Shown here: piece by piece, positions 42,928 through 51,551 of the stretch | Numbering within the stretch: the first letter of the stretch is position 1 | Layout: each line of letters opens with the position of its first letter | DNA from: Acidobacteriota bacterium | GTDB lineage: Bacteria; Acidobacteriota; Blastocatellia; Pyrinomonadales; Pyrinomonadaceae | Length of the DNA stretch: 64,000 nucleotides | NCBI GenBank assembly: GCA_016715115.1 | Contig: JADKBM010000011.1 | Span: 1,116,001 to 1,180,000, forward strand | Reading direction: 5' to 3' | Made by a program: the position numbers and the translations under genes | The notes under the pieces: model-generated | Databases searched by the model: none | Seen by the model: the letters and a program-made list of their open reading frames with translations, nothing else | Told to the model about the DNA's origin: nothing

Positions 42928-43251
42928 TGGAATCTGGAATCTGGAATCCTGAATCCTGGTATCTGGAATCCTGGAATCTGGAATCTTGAATCCTGGAATC
43001 CTGGAATCTGGAATCCTGGAATCCTGGAATCCTGGAATTTGGAATCTTGAATCCTGGAATATGGAATCCTGGAATCTGGAATCCTGGAATCTGGAATCCT
43101 GGAATCTGGAATCCTGGAATCTGGAATCCTGGAATCTGGAATCCTGGAATCTGGAATCCTGGAATCTGGAATCCTGGAATCTGGAATCTGGAATCCTGGA
43201 ATCTCGGAATCTGGAATCTGGAATCTGGAATCTGGAATCCTGGAATCTTGA
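42928..43251. repeat. 15-mer array (ggaatctggaatcct)
   Basis: About 20 copies of ggaatct alternating with ggaatcct. The array ends eight bases before the start codon of the next gene. Because 15 is a multiple of three and the unit holds no stop, all frames stay open, giving repetitive peptides that I do not regard as real. Confidence 0.92.
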
Positions 43252-43259
43252 ATATTTCT

Positions 43260-43649
43260 ATGAACGAAGAATCAAAATTCAAAGGCGCCGGCGGTACCGA
43301 AGGCGGCGTCGCCGAGTTCTTTATCGGGCTCGGAATGGCTGTCGCGGGCGGATATCTTTTGACGAATCAAGTCATCGTGACGAGCGGCTTCTGGTCCTTT
43401 TTTGGATTCAGCGCGTTCGGATTTTCGCTGATCCCATTGATCTTCGGGATCGGGATTCTGTTCTTCAATGGAAGATCCATCGCCGGGTGGCTGTTGCTGT
43501 TCGCGGGCGTGATCATCATCTTCGCCGGGATCCTCTCAAACCTCCATATTTATTTTCAGCCGACGAGTCTTTTCAACACGATCGTGATGCTTGTCTTGCT
43601 CGCCGGCGGAATCGGACTTGTCGCGCGCGCTCTGCGCGCACACGTTTGA
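43260..43649 (+). CDS. Small membrane protein of unknown function
   Basis: A 129-aa protein starting at the ATG at 43260 (MNEESKFKGAGGTEGGVAEF). It has four hydrophobic segments: FFIGLGMAVAGGYLL, FFGFSAFGFSLIPLIFGIGIL, IAGWLLLFAGVIIIFAGI and FNTIVMLVLLAGGIGLVARAL. No family is assigned. No ribosome-binding site lies in front; the 300-bp 15-mer array runs up to the start. Its orientation is opposite to the neighbouring kinase gene. Confidence 0.65.
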   Translation: MNEESKFKGAGGTEGGVAEFFIGLGMAVAGGYLLTNQVIVTSGFWSFFGFSAFGFSLIPLIFGIGILFFNGRSIAGWLLLFAGVIIIFAGILSNLHIYFQPTSLFNTIVMLVLLAGGIGLVARALRAHV

Positions 43650-43672
43650 TCAGGCTCGAGCTGAAAGAGAGA

Positions 43673-44695
43673 TCATCGTTGTCCGCCGATCTGTTTGGAA
43701 ATGACCTCTTCGATCGTCGGAAAGCGGCCGATGTTTCGAACCGCGCGAAGAACAATCTCAAACATCGGGTCGATGTACTGTTCGAAATGCGTCTTTCCGC
43801 GATTCGCCGACTGAAATGAGAACGTCCCGATAGCCTTCAGGCATCGTTGGATCGTCTGCATCCGAAACTCGTCGGCAAATTCCGTTTCATCAAGATTCTC
43901 GAATCCGAGCCGAACGCGTTCGTCAAGCAGCACCCGCCGCTTCGCCGCGAGCCAATCCGCTGACGGCGCCGTCGTCACGCGATCCAGCAAAAGCGAGACG
44001 AGGTCGTAGCTAGCCGACCCGATCCGCGCATCCTGATGATCGATGATCTTCAGTTCCCCGTTGACAAGCATCAGGTTGGCGGCGTGGAAATCCCTGTGGG
44101 CCAGGACCCGGGCGCGTCCCGCAAGTTCGTTCACGACATCGTTCAACTCTTGCTCGAAGGCCTCTGGCAGATCGGACAAACTCAGCCGGCGAAGCGATTC
44201 AAAATAGTGGGCCCGAAAGAAATCGAGCTCCCACGAAAGCTTTTCGAAATCGAACGTCAAACGCGATGCGATCGAATTAGAGTCGAACGCACTCTGAGTA
44301 GCCGACTGTATCCGCGCGATCAGGCGGATGGCCTTGTCAAGGTAATCTTCACGCGTTGCCGCGTCCGATGTCTCGAGCACATCGCGAAGAATCGTGTCGC
44401 CGAAATCCTCGTGAACGATGATCCCGCGGTCCGGCGCCGATTCGAAAATGCGCGCGACCGGAAGTCCGGACGCGAGAAAAAGTCCCGTCACATCAACGCA
44501 CGCCGCAAGCTGGGCATCGCCTGCCTCGTCCTGCGGATAGACGCAGGCGATCGCGGAGGTCCCTTCCCAACCGACGCGGAAATACTCGCGTGTCGAAGCG
44601 TCGGGAGTAAGCGCGGCGAAGGAAACTCCGTCGCCGTTGATCCCTCGATCCCGGAACAGATTTTTGAGCCGCTCAACCGCGGAGACTTCGGACAT
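43673..44695 (-). CDS. Aminoglycoside-phosphotransferase-fold sugar kinase, AmgK-like
   Basis: A 340-aa kinase from the ATG at 44695. It has the conserved STREYFRV strand, a Lys-less P-loop typical of AmgK-type enzymes, IIVHEDFGDTILRD, the catalytic loop VLAHRDFHAANLML and the DFG-like IIDHQDARIGSASYDLVSLL. AmgK phosphorylates N-acetylmuramic acid at C1, and its partner MurU makes UDP-MurNAc. The adjacent nucleotidyltransferase starts upstream and ends 5 bp before this gene, the arrangement of the AmgK-MurU cell-wall recycling bypass. The assignment is moderate because APH-fold kinases are diverse. Confidence 0.65.
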   Translation of the reverse strand: MSEVSAVERLKNLFRDRGINGDGVSFAALTPDASTREYFRVGWEGTSAIACVYPQDEAGDAQLAACVDVTGLFLASGLPVARIFESAPDRGIIVHEDFGDTILRDVLETSDAATREDYLDKAIRLIARIQSATQSAFDSNSIASRLTFDFEKLSWELDFFRAHYFESLRRLSLSDLPEAFEQELNDVVNELAGRARVLAHRDFHAANLMLVNGELKIIDHQDARIGSASYDLVSLLLDRVTTAPSADWLAAKRRVLLDERVRLGFENLDETEFADEFRMQTIQRCLKAIGTFSFQSANRGKTHFEQYIDPMFEIVLRAVRNIGRFPTIEEVISKQIGGQR

Positions 44696-44700
44696 AATCG

Positions 44701-45708
44701 CTAAATGTATTCGATCAGCGGAACGACGTAATTTTCGCCCTGAATATATCCTTTGAGGGCTTTTTCGGGGACTTCGTCGCAATTGCGGACCATATCGGCG
44801 CGGACTATCGCCGCGTTCTCGAAATGCTCGCCCGGCAGGATCGTCACGTCGTCGGCGATGATGCAGCGGTAGATATGCGCGTCATCGCCGATCTGGACGT
44901 TGTCCCACATAATCGAATCCTTGACAACCGCGCGGCCAGAAACCATACAGTGCTCGCCCGCAAGGACGCTTGTGCCGTTCATCATCTCGAGCGAGACATC
45001 GAGGTAGCGCGGAATGGTCGAGAGTTCAAACCAGTTGGCGTTAGTGATGTGAACGCCAATCTTTTCACCCTTTCTCAACGCCGGATTATAGAACGTCGGG
45101 ACGATGTCGGAATAGACTCCGCGCGGTATGTAATCGAAGACCCGCGGCTCAAGAATATGTATCCCTGTAAACATCAACGGCGCGGTCAGGTCACGCGTCG
45201 TATCCTTGATCTCGCCCGCCGAAAGCGACTGGGCGTAGTCGCCAAAACCTTTCAAGAAACCGTCTTTTGTGTAAACCTCTGTGAACTTCTCGCGCTTGAT
45301 GTTCGGCTTGAGGACCATCGTCGCGATCGCGCCCGACCTCTTGTGCGCATCGACCGCCTCGGCGATATCGATGTCGGTGATGATCTTCCCGTTGACGATC
45401 ACGAAGGTATCGTCTTCGAGCAGGTGACGAGCATTGTCGAGCGCTCCCGCAGTGCCGAGGATGTCCGGGATCTCTTCCGTGTAATGAATGTTGACGCCAA
45501 AATCCGAGCCGTCGCCGAGTGCGCGCATAACCGATTCGGGCTGGTGATGAAGATTCACGACGACATCCTTAAAACCGAAGCGCGCAACGTATTCGGCAAC
45601 ATAACCGACGAGCGGCTTTCCCAAGAACGGAATTGCGGGCTTCGTGCGGTCAATGGTCAATGGAAAAAGCCGCGTACCAAAACCGGCGGCCAGGATCATC
45701 GCTTTCAT
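44701..45708 (-). CDS. Sugar-1-phosphate nucleotidyltransferase, MurU-like with extended C-terminus
   Basis: A 335-aa NTP transferase. The signature MILAAGFGTRLFPLT with RTKPAIPFLGKPLV and GTAGALDNARHLL, plus VIVNGKIITDIDI, define the family. The C-terminal ~100 residues (GTSVLAGEHCMVSG, DSIMWDNVQIGDDAHIYRC, ILPGEHFENAAIV) add a left-handed beta-helix that short MurU proteins lack. The gene pairs with the AmgK-like kinase 5 bp downstream. The likely product is UDP-MurNAc or another NDP-sugar. Confidence 0.75.
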   Translation of the reverse strand: MKAMILAAGFGTRLFPLTIDRTKPAIPFLGKPLVGYVAEYVARFGFKDVVVNLHHQPESVMRALGDGSDFGVNIHYTEEIPDILGTAGALDNARHLLEDDTFVIVNGKIITDIDIAEAVDAHKRSGAIATMVLKPNIKREKFTEVYTKDGFLKGFGDYAQSLSAGEIKDTTRDLTAPLMFTGIHILEPRVFDYIPRGVYSDIVPTFYNPALRKGEKIGVHITNANWFELSTIPRYLDVSLEMMNGTSVLAGEHCMVSGRAVVKDSIMWDNVQIGDDAHIYRCIIADDVTILPGEHFENAAIVRADMVRNCDEVPEKALKGYIQGENYVVPLIEYI

Positions 45709-45805
45709 AAACGGGTTCGACTAAAATGTCGAACTTAAAACCTACTTTTTTTGATCCGCAATTGCAAACTTGCGTCGAAATTAATTGTCCCTAAAATCGT
45801 ATGTG

Positions 45806-46519
45806 ATGGACGAAGCAACAAGCCGAAAAAGCTACGCGATATTTGGCGGTCTACAATCCGCTGAATTGCGCGAGACGATTCTAAGTTCGGGAGGCAGCGT
45901 CATCGAGATACCGGTGCCGAAAATCATTTGGAACGACGATCCGGTTGATAATCAGAATCTCGCGCGCTTCGAATGGATCGTTATCGGCGACGCCTTCGCG
46001 GCAGAGTGGTTCATCAGACACTTTGGCTCGGCCGAGGACCTCGATTCGGCACGGTTCTGCTCGCTCGGCGAATCGACGGCCGAAGCCTTGCGGCTCGCGC
46101 AGATCCACTCCGACGTGATCCCGTCGAGAACTGATCCCAAATCGAGCGTCGAAGCGCTCTTGCAGTACGAAACCGATCTTTCCGGCATCAACGTTCTTGT
46201 CGTTGCCAGTTTCGAGTATGCGGAACGTTTGAGTGACGAACTGATTGCGACAGGTGCCGTTGTTTCGCGTTTCGATGCGTACCGGGCCGAATTCGAATCG
46301 AAATCCGAGATCGCGCGTGTCCGGAGCCTGTTTATCGGTGGCGCGATCGATGAATTCTATTTCCTTGATCCGACCGAGATCACATTCCTCGCCCTTTTGA
46401 TCGATCTCGATACGAGTTCGGAGATTCGCGGTGAAGTTCGTGTTGTCACGGCAAATCCGGCAGTCTATCGCTCCGCGGTCGAAGCCGGGTTGGGTGCCCG
46501 AATCCGTTCCAAACGCTAA
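45806..46519 (+). CDS. Uroporphyrinogen-III synthase-like protein (HemD fold)
   Basis: A 237-aa protein that begins MDEATSRKSYAIFGGLQSAEL (ATG 45806). It shows the two-domain HemD layout: LRETILSSGGSVIEIPVPKI, FEWIVIGDAFAAEWFIRHFG, RFCSLGESTAEALRLAQIHS, then the second lobe INVLVVASFEYAERLSDELIATGA and VRVVTANPAVYRSAVEAGL. Sequence identity to characterised HemD is low and no other heme gene is nearby, so enzymatic activity is uncertain. A strong terminator follows. Confidence 0.6.
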   Translation: MDEATSRKSYAIFGGLQSAELRETILSSGGSVIEIPVPKIIWNDDPVDNQNLARFEWIVIGDAFAAEWFIRHFGSAEDLDSARFCSLGESTAEALRLAQIHSDVIPSRTDPKSSVEALLQYETDLSGINVLVVASFEYAERLSDELIATGAVVSRFDAYRAEFESKSEIARVRSLFIGGAIDEFYFLDPTEITFLALLIDLDTSSEIRGEVRVVTANPAVYRSAVEAGLGARIRSKR

Positions 46520-46520
46520 C

Positions 46521-46554
46521 AAAAAAACGGCCGTAAAAATCACGGCCGTTTTTC
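46521..46554 (+). terminator. Intrinsic terminator after the HemD-like gene
   Basis: aaaaacggccgt (46523-46534) pairs with acggccgttttt (46542-46553) around a 7-nt loop, followed by T-rich sequence. It also faces the convergent FG-GAP gene. Confidence 0.92.
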
Positions 46555-46575
46555 GTTGTCATCCAGAGAAACGAA

Positions 46576-48237
46576 TTAATGGACATCCCAGTTATTGACC
46601 GGGTAATCGCCACTCTGTCCCCACTCCATTTGCTGAAGCAAGCCGTCGCTCGACCGACGCACATAGAAGAAATTCAGAGTCGGATCGACATTTGAACGCC
46701 AAATGGCGATGTCGGTCTTTCCGTCTCCATCATAATCTCCCGGCGTGATAAAGTCGCCCGAAATGCCCCATTGGAACGGGCTCTGCGGGTTGCCGCCACC
46801 ATCGGATTCCCGAATCCAGAAGTACTTGAACGTGCCCATGCCAAAATTCGCGTTACGTGAAACGCAAATGTCGTCACGGCCGTCGCCGTCGTAATCTCCC
46901 GGAACGACGAAGTCAGAAGACAGGCCATAATTGGCGATCAATACCGTTGCGCCATCGCTTGATTGACGAATCCAGAACGAAGCTGAACCACCGCCGACGT
47001 TTCGCTGAACCGCGACATCCGATTTGTTGTCGCCATCGTAATCAAGAGCAAACGCGACGTCGCCGTCGGTTCCCCAAACGATGTAATTTACGCTGGTCGG
47101 CGTCGTTTCGTCAGCCCAGTAGAAAAAGCTCTGGGGCGAACCGGCAGTGCCGTCGCGATATACCGAGAGATCGGCTTTGCCGTCGCCGTTAAAATCGCCG
47201 CCCATCGTCGGATCGTCACCAGTCTGACCAAACAGCCTGGTTGAGACGGTGTTCGTCGAAGATTTCAGGATCCGGAACGCCGCGACGCCTGCTGCACCGG
47301 GCGACCAAACGGTCAAGTCATCTTTGCCGTCGTTGTCATAGTCGCCCGTCACGAAAAAGTCGGTATCCTGACCAAGATCGAAACGACCGATCGGCGCACT
47401 TGTCGCCCCGTTGGCCGTCCACCATCCGATTCCGGCCTGCGGGATCAGGCTTTCGGCCCGGCGCTGCATATTGCCGACCTTGTCCTTTCCGGCAATGTCA
47501 TTGGCGCCCATGAATTCAGCCAACGGTGGTCCGTCCGCCCGGACAACGATAAAGTCGCTTTTGCCGTCGCCGGTAACATCGTTCGAACCGTTCGCCGTAA
47601 CCGCTGCGCCGTCAACGGTCAGCGTAACAGCCGAAACGGAACCCGTGTCACCATCGCAGCCATCCCGGAGACGAAGCGTCCACGTGCCGTTCGGATTGGC
47701 GACACCCGCAAACGCGGCATCCAAATTGACCGTCGGTGCCGGACTCGTGACGCCCGCTCCACCTGAAACCACTGGCGTGTACGTATTTGCCGGAAGCGGA
47801 TTGGTCGCCGACACTGACCATATATTCGGGTCTGCGGGATTTCGAAAACCGTACGGGCCGGCAAGATCCGACGATGTTCCTGCCGCAGTAGCGGTGGTTG
47901 CGCCGACACGCCCGAAAACAACCGAAGATGTCCCGCCGGGAGCGATCAAGGTCGCGGTAACATCGCCGCCCCAAGTATGCGCCGGCGAAAAAGTCAAGTT
48001 TTTGATCTCGACATTGGTCGGGGCACCGGTGATGCCGGAAACGTTAAATGTCACGTTTTTGTCGACCCAGCCCGAAACATGGCATCCGGAAGCGTTAACC
48101 GGATAGTCGGGGATCGCACCAAGTGAACCGGCGTCGGCCGGAAAGTCAGCCGCAACCGTCTTCAATGCAGTGAAGCAAAGCATACATGCCACGGCAAACA
48201 GAACCGCAATTGAACGCAAAAATAAACCTCTATTCAT
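46576..48237 (-). CDS. Secreted protein with P-domain and FG-GAP/VCBS propeller
   Basis: A 553-aa protein from the ATG at 48237 preceded by a GAGGAGG site. Signal peptide: FLRSIAVLFAVACMLCFTAL. Residues of about 60-210 resemble the P/Homo-B domain of proprotein convertases (NVEIKNLTFSPAHTWGGDVTATLIAP, GTWTLRLRDGCDGDTGSV). The remainder holds six Asp-rich blades (VTGDGKSDFIVVRADG, YDNDGKDDLTVWSPG, FNGDGKADLSVYRDG, YDGDGRDDICVSRN). P-domains usually occur with secreted proteases, but no protease motif is visible here. Outer-surface adhesion is a guess. Confidence 0.85.
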   Translation of the reverse strand: MNRGLFLRSIAVLFAVACMLCFTALKTVAADFPADAGSLGAIPDYPVNASGCHVSGWVDKNVTFNVSGITGAPTNVEIKNLTFSPAHTWGGDVTATLIAPGGTSSVVFGRVGATTATAAGTSSDLAGPYGFRNPADPNIWSVSATNPLPANTYTPVVSGGAGVTSPAPTVNLDAAFAGVANPNGTWTLRLRDGCDGDTGSVSAVTLTVDGAAVTANGSNDVTGDGKSDFIVVRADGPPLAEFMGANDIAGKDKVGNMQRRAESLIPQAGIGWWTANGATSAPIGRFDLGQDTDFFVTGDYDNDGKDDLTVWSPGAAGVAAFRILKSSTNTVSTRLFGQTGDDPTMGGDFNGDGKADLSVYRDGTAGSPQSFFYWADETTPTSVNYIVWGTDGDVAFALDYDGDNKSDVAVQRNVGGGSASFWIRQSSDGATVLIANYGLSSDFVVPGDYDGDGRDDICVSRNANFGMGTFKYFWIRESDGGGNPQSPFQWGISGDFITPGDYDGDGKTDIAIWRSNVDPTLNFFYVRRSSDGLLQQMEWGQSGDYPVNNWDVH

Positions 48238-48610
48238 CAATTCCTCCTCAAGAATTTTCAGTCGTTTGACTCCTAGCGGTTAGACCGCAAAGTAATTTAT
48301 CGTTGCCGAAAGTAGCCTGATTTGACTCAAAAGTCAAGCGATTTTTAATTTTCGCCGTTCCAGGTTCAAGCGGATTCAGATTCCGTGGACCACGAACATC
48401 AATCGATTCATGAAAGAATCGCGATCACTTCGTTCGATCGTACTGAGACCTGAAACGTCGGAGGTTGCCCGAAGACGGGGGGTGTCGGTCGGTCGCGCGG
48501 TTCTGCAATGCTCCGCACGCGCTTGATTTCGATCGTGGCGGCTGGTCAGGCTAAACAACTCGAAGAAGTCGTTTTTGAAGCCTTTGGTTTGCTATAATCG
48601 CACCTCACTG
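48238..48610. other. Intergenic region without a supported gene
   Basis: About 370 bp between divergent genes. Short frames lack start signals. A possible -10 of the following gene is TATAAT at 48593-48598. Nothing else is interpretable. Confidence 0.4.
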
Positions 48611-49510
48611 ATGAATCCGGCGAGTGATAACAGTTCGGTAATTTTGTTTTTCATCGACGGCATCGGCATCGGCCGTCGCGGTGCCGATAATCCGTTCGAC
48701 GCGGCCGACGGTCTCGAACCGCTGGCGCATTTCGAGGGCGAAACGGATCGGGCCGCATACGGCGGCGTTATGGTTCCGACCGATCCGCGGCTCGGGGTCG
48801 AGGGTCGGCCGCAGTCGGCATCAGGCCAGACGACAATACTGACGGGCGTTAACGCGCCGAAATTGCTTGGTTATCATAAGCAGGGCTTTCCCAATGAACA
48901 ACTGCGCGAGGTCATCAAAGAGAATTCGATCTTCAAACGTCTGAAATCGGCTGGAATTGCGGACGTCGTTTTCGCCAACGCATACACGCCGCGCTTCTTC
49001 ACGGAGCGGCCGCGATGGAAATCGGCGACGACCGTTGCGGTCGAAAGCGCCGAGATGCAGTTCAGGCGTTTGCCGGATCTCGTCGGCGGTCATGCCATTT
49101 TCCATGATTTCTCCAATCGCTCGCTGATCGAGAGCGGTTTCGACGTTCCGCAGTTCTCAGCGGCCGATGCCGCCGCGATTCTCGCACGGTTGAGCAAAAC
49201 GCACCGGTTCACACTATACGAGCATTTCATAACCGATAAGATCGGCCATGACCAGGATTTCGAGCGCGCACGAGTCCATTTGCCCGAACTCGCCGAATTC
49301 GTACGCGAGACGCTGCGGCTCATCGACCGTGAAAACACCACGTTCATCTTGACAAGCGACCACGGGAACATAGAAGATTTGTCCGTTCGAAACCATACGC
49401 TGAACGACGTTCCGACAATAATCTGGGGTCGGAAGCGCGACGAGGTCGCACGTCGCATCAGCGATCTGTCCGACATTGCGCCCGCGATCTTCAAACTTCT
49501 AAACGAATGA
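48611..49510 (+). CDS. Metalloenzyme-superfamily protein (phosphoglycerate-mutase/alkaline-phosphatase fold)
   Basis: A 299-aa protein with the metal-binding order of the superfamily: FFIDGIGIG (Asp), SGQTTILTGVNA (Thr/Ser), ITDKIGHDQDF (Asp, His), LTSDHGNIED (Asp, His) and RNHTLNDVPTIIWG (His). It is shorter than independent phosphoglycerate mutase (~510 aa) and lacks its insert domain. It may hydrolyse or transfer phosphate on an unknown substrate. It overlaps the next gene by 4 bp (ATGA), so the two are co-translated. Confidence 0.8.
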   Translation: MNPASDNSSVILFFIDGIGIGRRGADNPFDAADGLEPLAHFEGETDRAAYGGVMVPTDPRLGVEGRPQSASGQTTILTGVNAPKLLGYHKQGFPNEQLREVIKENSIFKRLKSAGIADVVFANAYTPRFFTERPRWKSATTVAVESAEMQFRRLPDLVGGHAIFHDFSNRSLIESGFDVPQFSAADAAAILARLSKTHRFTLYEHFITDKIGHDQDFERARVHLPELAEFVRETLRLIDRENTTFILTSDHGNIEDLSVRNHTLNDVPTIIWGRKRDEVARRISDLSDIAPAIFKLLNE

Positions 49511-50898
49511 ACAATCAAGAGACATACGGCAAGAACGACCGGAAAGAAATTTTCGGATGGATGCTCTACGACTGGGCAAACTCGGCCTTCTTTACGGCGG
49601 TTATCGGCGTACTCATCGGACCGTACGTACTCAATCTGGCGCAGAAGGCCGTCGGCGAGGACGGCGTGGTCTTCAGTTTCGGATTTTTCGACGTTACCGC
49701 CAAGGGCTTCTTCGCCTTCTGCACCGCGCTCTCGACGCTGTCGCTCGTCGTTTTTCTGCCGCTTCTCGGCGCAATCGCCGACTATACGCACCTCAAGAAG
49801 CGGATGATGTCCGTTTTCTGTTATCTTGGCGTCGTTTCGGGCGGACTGTTGTTCTTTGTAGACGAGTCCTATTTGTGGTGCGGCGCGTTGATCGTCGTTT
49901 CGAATATGGCGTTTGCCGCGGCGAACGTCTTTTACAACGCCTTTCTGATCGACGTCACGACCGAAGACCGCCGTGACAAGATCTCAAGTTACGGCTACGG
50001 ACTCGGATACATCGGTGGCGTCGTGATGCTGATAATCAGCATCGCGCTGATCCAAAACGCGGAGGGAATGGGAATTTCGAAGGGGCTTGCGGCGCGGATC
50101 TCGTTTCTCGTCTCGGCGCTCTGGTGGGGCGGATTCGGCGCGATCAGCTTTTCGCTTCTTCGGACGCGCGACGCCGACAAACAGATTCCCGACGGCAAAT
50201 CTTTGGTCACGGTCGGTTTCAGCGAGATCTGGCAGACGCTCAAGGAATTGAAACGCCTGCGTTACACGATGTTGTTTCTTATCGCGTATCTCTTTTACAA
50301 CGACGGCATCCAAACGGTCATTCTTCAGTCGTCCGTTTTTATGTCGTACGAACTGTTCACCTCAAAGGGACTCGAGGTCGACAACTCGTTCCTGCTTTCG
50401 ATCTTCCTCATAGCCCAGATTTCGGCGTTCGCGGGAGCGATCGGCTTCGAACGGATCGCCCGCGTCATCGGTGCGAAATCGACGATTCTGGTTTCGCTCG
50501 GCATCTGGTGCGCGATCGTGATCTATGCCTACGGGTTCTTCGAAACAAAGACGCAGGCTTACTTTATCGGAGGGATGATCGGAATGGTTCTCGGGAGCGC
50601 GCAGGCGCTGTCGCGATCGCTCTATTCGCAGATGATACCGGTTGGCCGCGAATCATCGTTCTTCGGGCTTTACGAGATCTCCGAAAAGGGCACATCCTGG
50701 ATGGGACAGATAATGTTCGCGATCATTGTCAGCGCAACGGGTTCGTTCCGCCACGCGATTCTCGGTCTCATCGTTTTCTTCATCGTCGGCAGCGTCATTT
50801 TGTTTTTCACGAACACGAAGCAGGCGATTCACGAGGCGGGCAACCTGACCCCGGAAGAGGCCGAAAAGGAACTGAGCGTACAACCGAACGCCGCCTGA
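49507..50898 (+). CDS. MFS transporter, UMF1/Atg22-like
   Basis: A 463-aa membrane protein that begins ...GWMLYDWANSAFFTAVIGVLIGP, the signature of the UMF1 subfamily. About twelve hydrophobic segments follow, e.g. LVVFLPLLGAIADYTHLKKRM, GLLFFVDESYLWCGALIVV, YIGGVVMLIISIALI, LRYTMLFLIAYLFYNDGIQT and HAILGLIVFFIVGSVILFF. The ligand is unknown. The 4-bp overlap with the phosphatase-like gene suggests a linked function, perhaps in nucleotide or sugar-phosphate salvage. Confidence 0.88.
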   Translation: MNNQETYGKNDRKEIFGWMLYDWANSAFFTAVIGVLIGPYVLNLAQKAVGEDGVVFSFGFFDVTAKGFFAFCTALSTLSLVVFLPLLGAIADYTHLKKRMMSVFCYLGVVSGGLLFFVDESYLWCGALIVVSNMAFAAANVFYNAFLIDVTTEDRRDKISSYGYGLGYIGGVVMLIISIALIQNAEGMGISKGLAARISFLVSALWWGGFGAISFSLLRTRDADKQIPDGKSLVTVGFSEIWQTLKELKRLRYTMLFLIAYLFYNDGIQTVILQSSVFMSYELFTSKGLEVDNSFLLSIFLIAQISAFAGAIGFERIARVIGAKSTILVSLGIWCAIVIYAYGFFETKTQAYFIGGMIGMVLGSAQALSRSLYSQMIPVGRESSFFGLYEISEKGTSWMGQIMFAIIVSATGSFRHAILGLIVFFIVGSVILFFTNTKQAIHEAGNLTPEEAEKELSVQPNAA

Positions 50899-50963
50899 TA
50901 TTGGTCAATCAGGATTGAATCGCTATAATCAAAGCGTAGAAATTCAGACATTTCGGAAACCAC

Positions 50964-51512
50964 GTGATACTAGACTCAAAAGACAAAATCGTAACTATCT
51001 TCGGCGGCTCGAAATGCGCAGAGGATTCCGAAGAATACCGTGAGGCCAAGCTTCTCGGCGGAATGCTCGCCGAGGCCGGGTTCACCATCTGCACCGGCGG
51101 CTATCTCGGCGTGATGGAAGCCGCTTCGCGCGGCGCACGCGAGAAAGGCGGTCGCGTTTTCGGGATCGTGATGAACCAATTCAAGTCGGAACCTAATCGT
51201 TATCTGACGGACAAGGTCGCAACCGACCATTTTTACGATCGCCTTCAAAACCTGATCACGCGTTCGGTCGGATTCGTCGCGTTTCGCGGCGGGATGGGAA
51301 CGGTCACCGAGATCTCTTTGGTTTGGAACAAACTGCAGACACGCGTTCTCGAAAAAAGGCCGCTCGTGCTGATCGGAGACTGCTGGACCGACGTCGTTGC
51401 CACCTGGCAAAAGAGCCTTGTCGTCAGCGATTCGGACGTTGCCCTGCTCGACTTCGCTCCCGATGCCGCCTCCGCTTGCCGGATACTGATCGAAAAGTGC
51501 GGTCAACGCTGA
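50964..51512 (+). CDS. LOG family protein (TIGR00725-type)
   Basis: A 182-aa Rossmann-fold protein. Motifs are VTIFGGSKCAED near the N-terminus, GYLGVMEAASRGAREKGG, and the signature FRGGMGTVTEISLVWNKLQ, the PGGxGTxxE motif with Arg replacing the first Pro. Family members hydrolyse nucleoside 5'-monophosphates to free bases, though many bacterial ones are uncharacterised. The start is a GTG at 50964; the frame opens shortly before and no ATG fits. Confidence 0.8.
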   Translation: MILDSKDKIVTIFGGSKCAEDSEEYREAKLLGGMLAEAGFTICTGGYLGVMEAASRGAREKGGRVFGIVMNQFKSEPNRYLTDKVATDHFYDRLQNLITRSVGFVAFRGGMGTVTEISLVWNKLQTRVLEKRPLVLIGDCWTDVVATWQKSLVVSDSDVALLDFAPDAASACRILIEKCGQR

Positions 51513-51551
51513 GGCTGAGGGCCTTCAGGAGTTTCAATCGGGAGAACCACA

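Noticed and set aside
42614..43819. Repetitive frames reading IWNPG or FQIPG peptides
   Set aside because: The 15-mer array is open in all frames on both strands; the real gene starts only at 43260.
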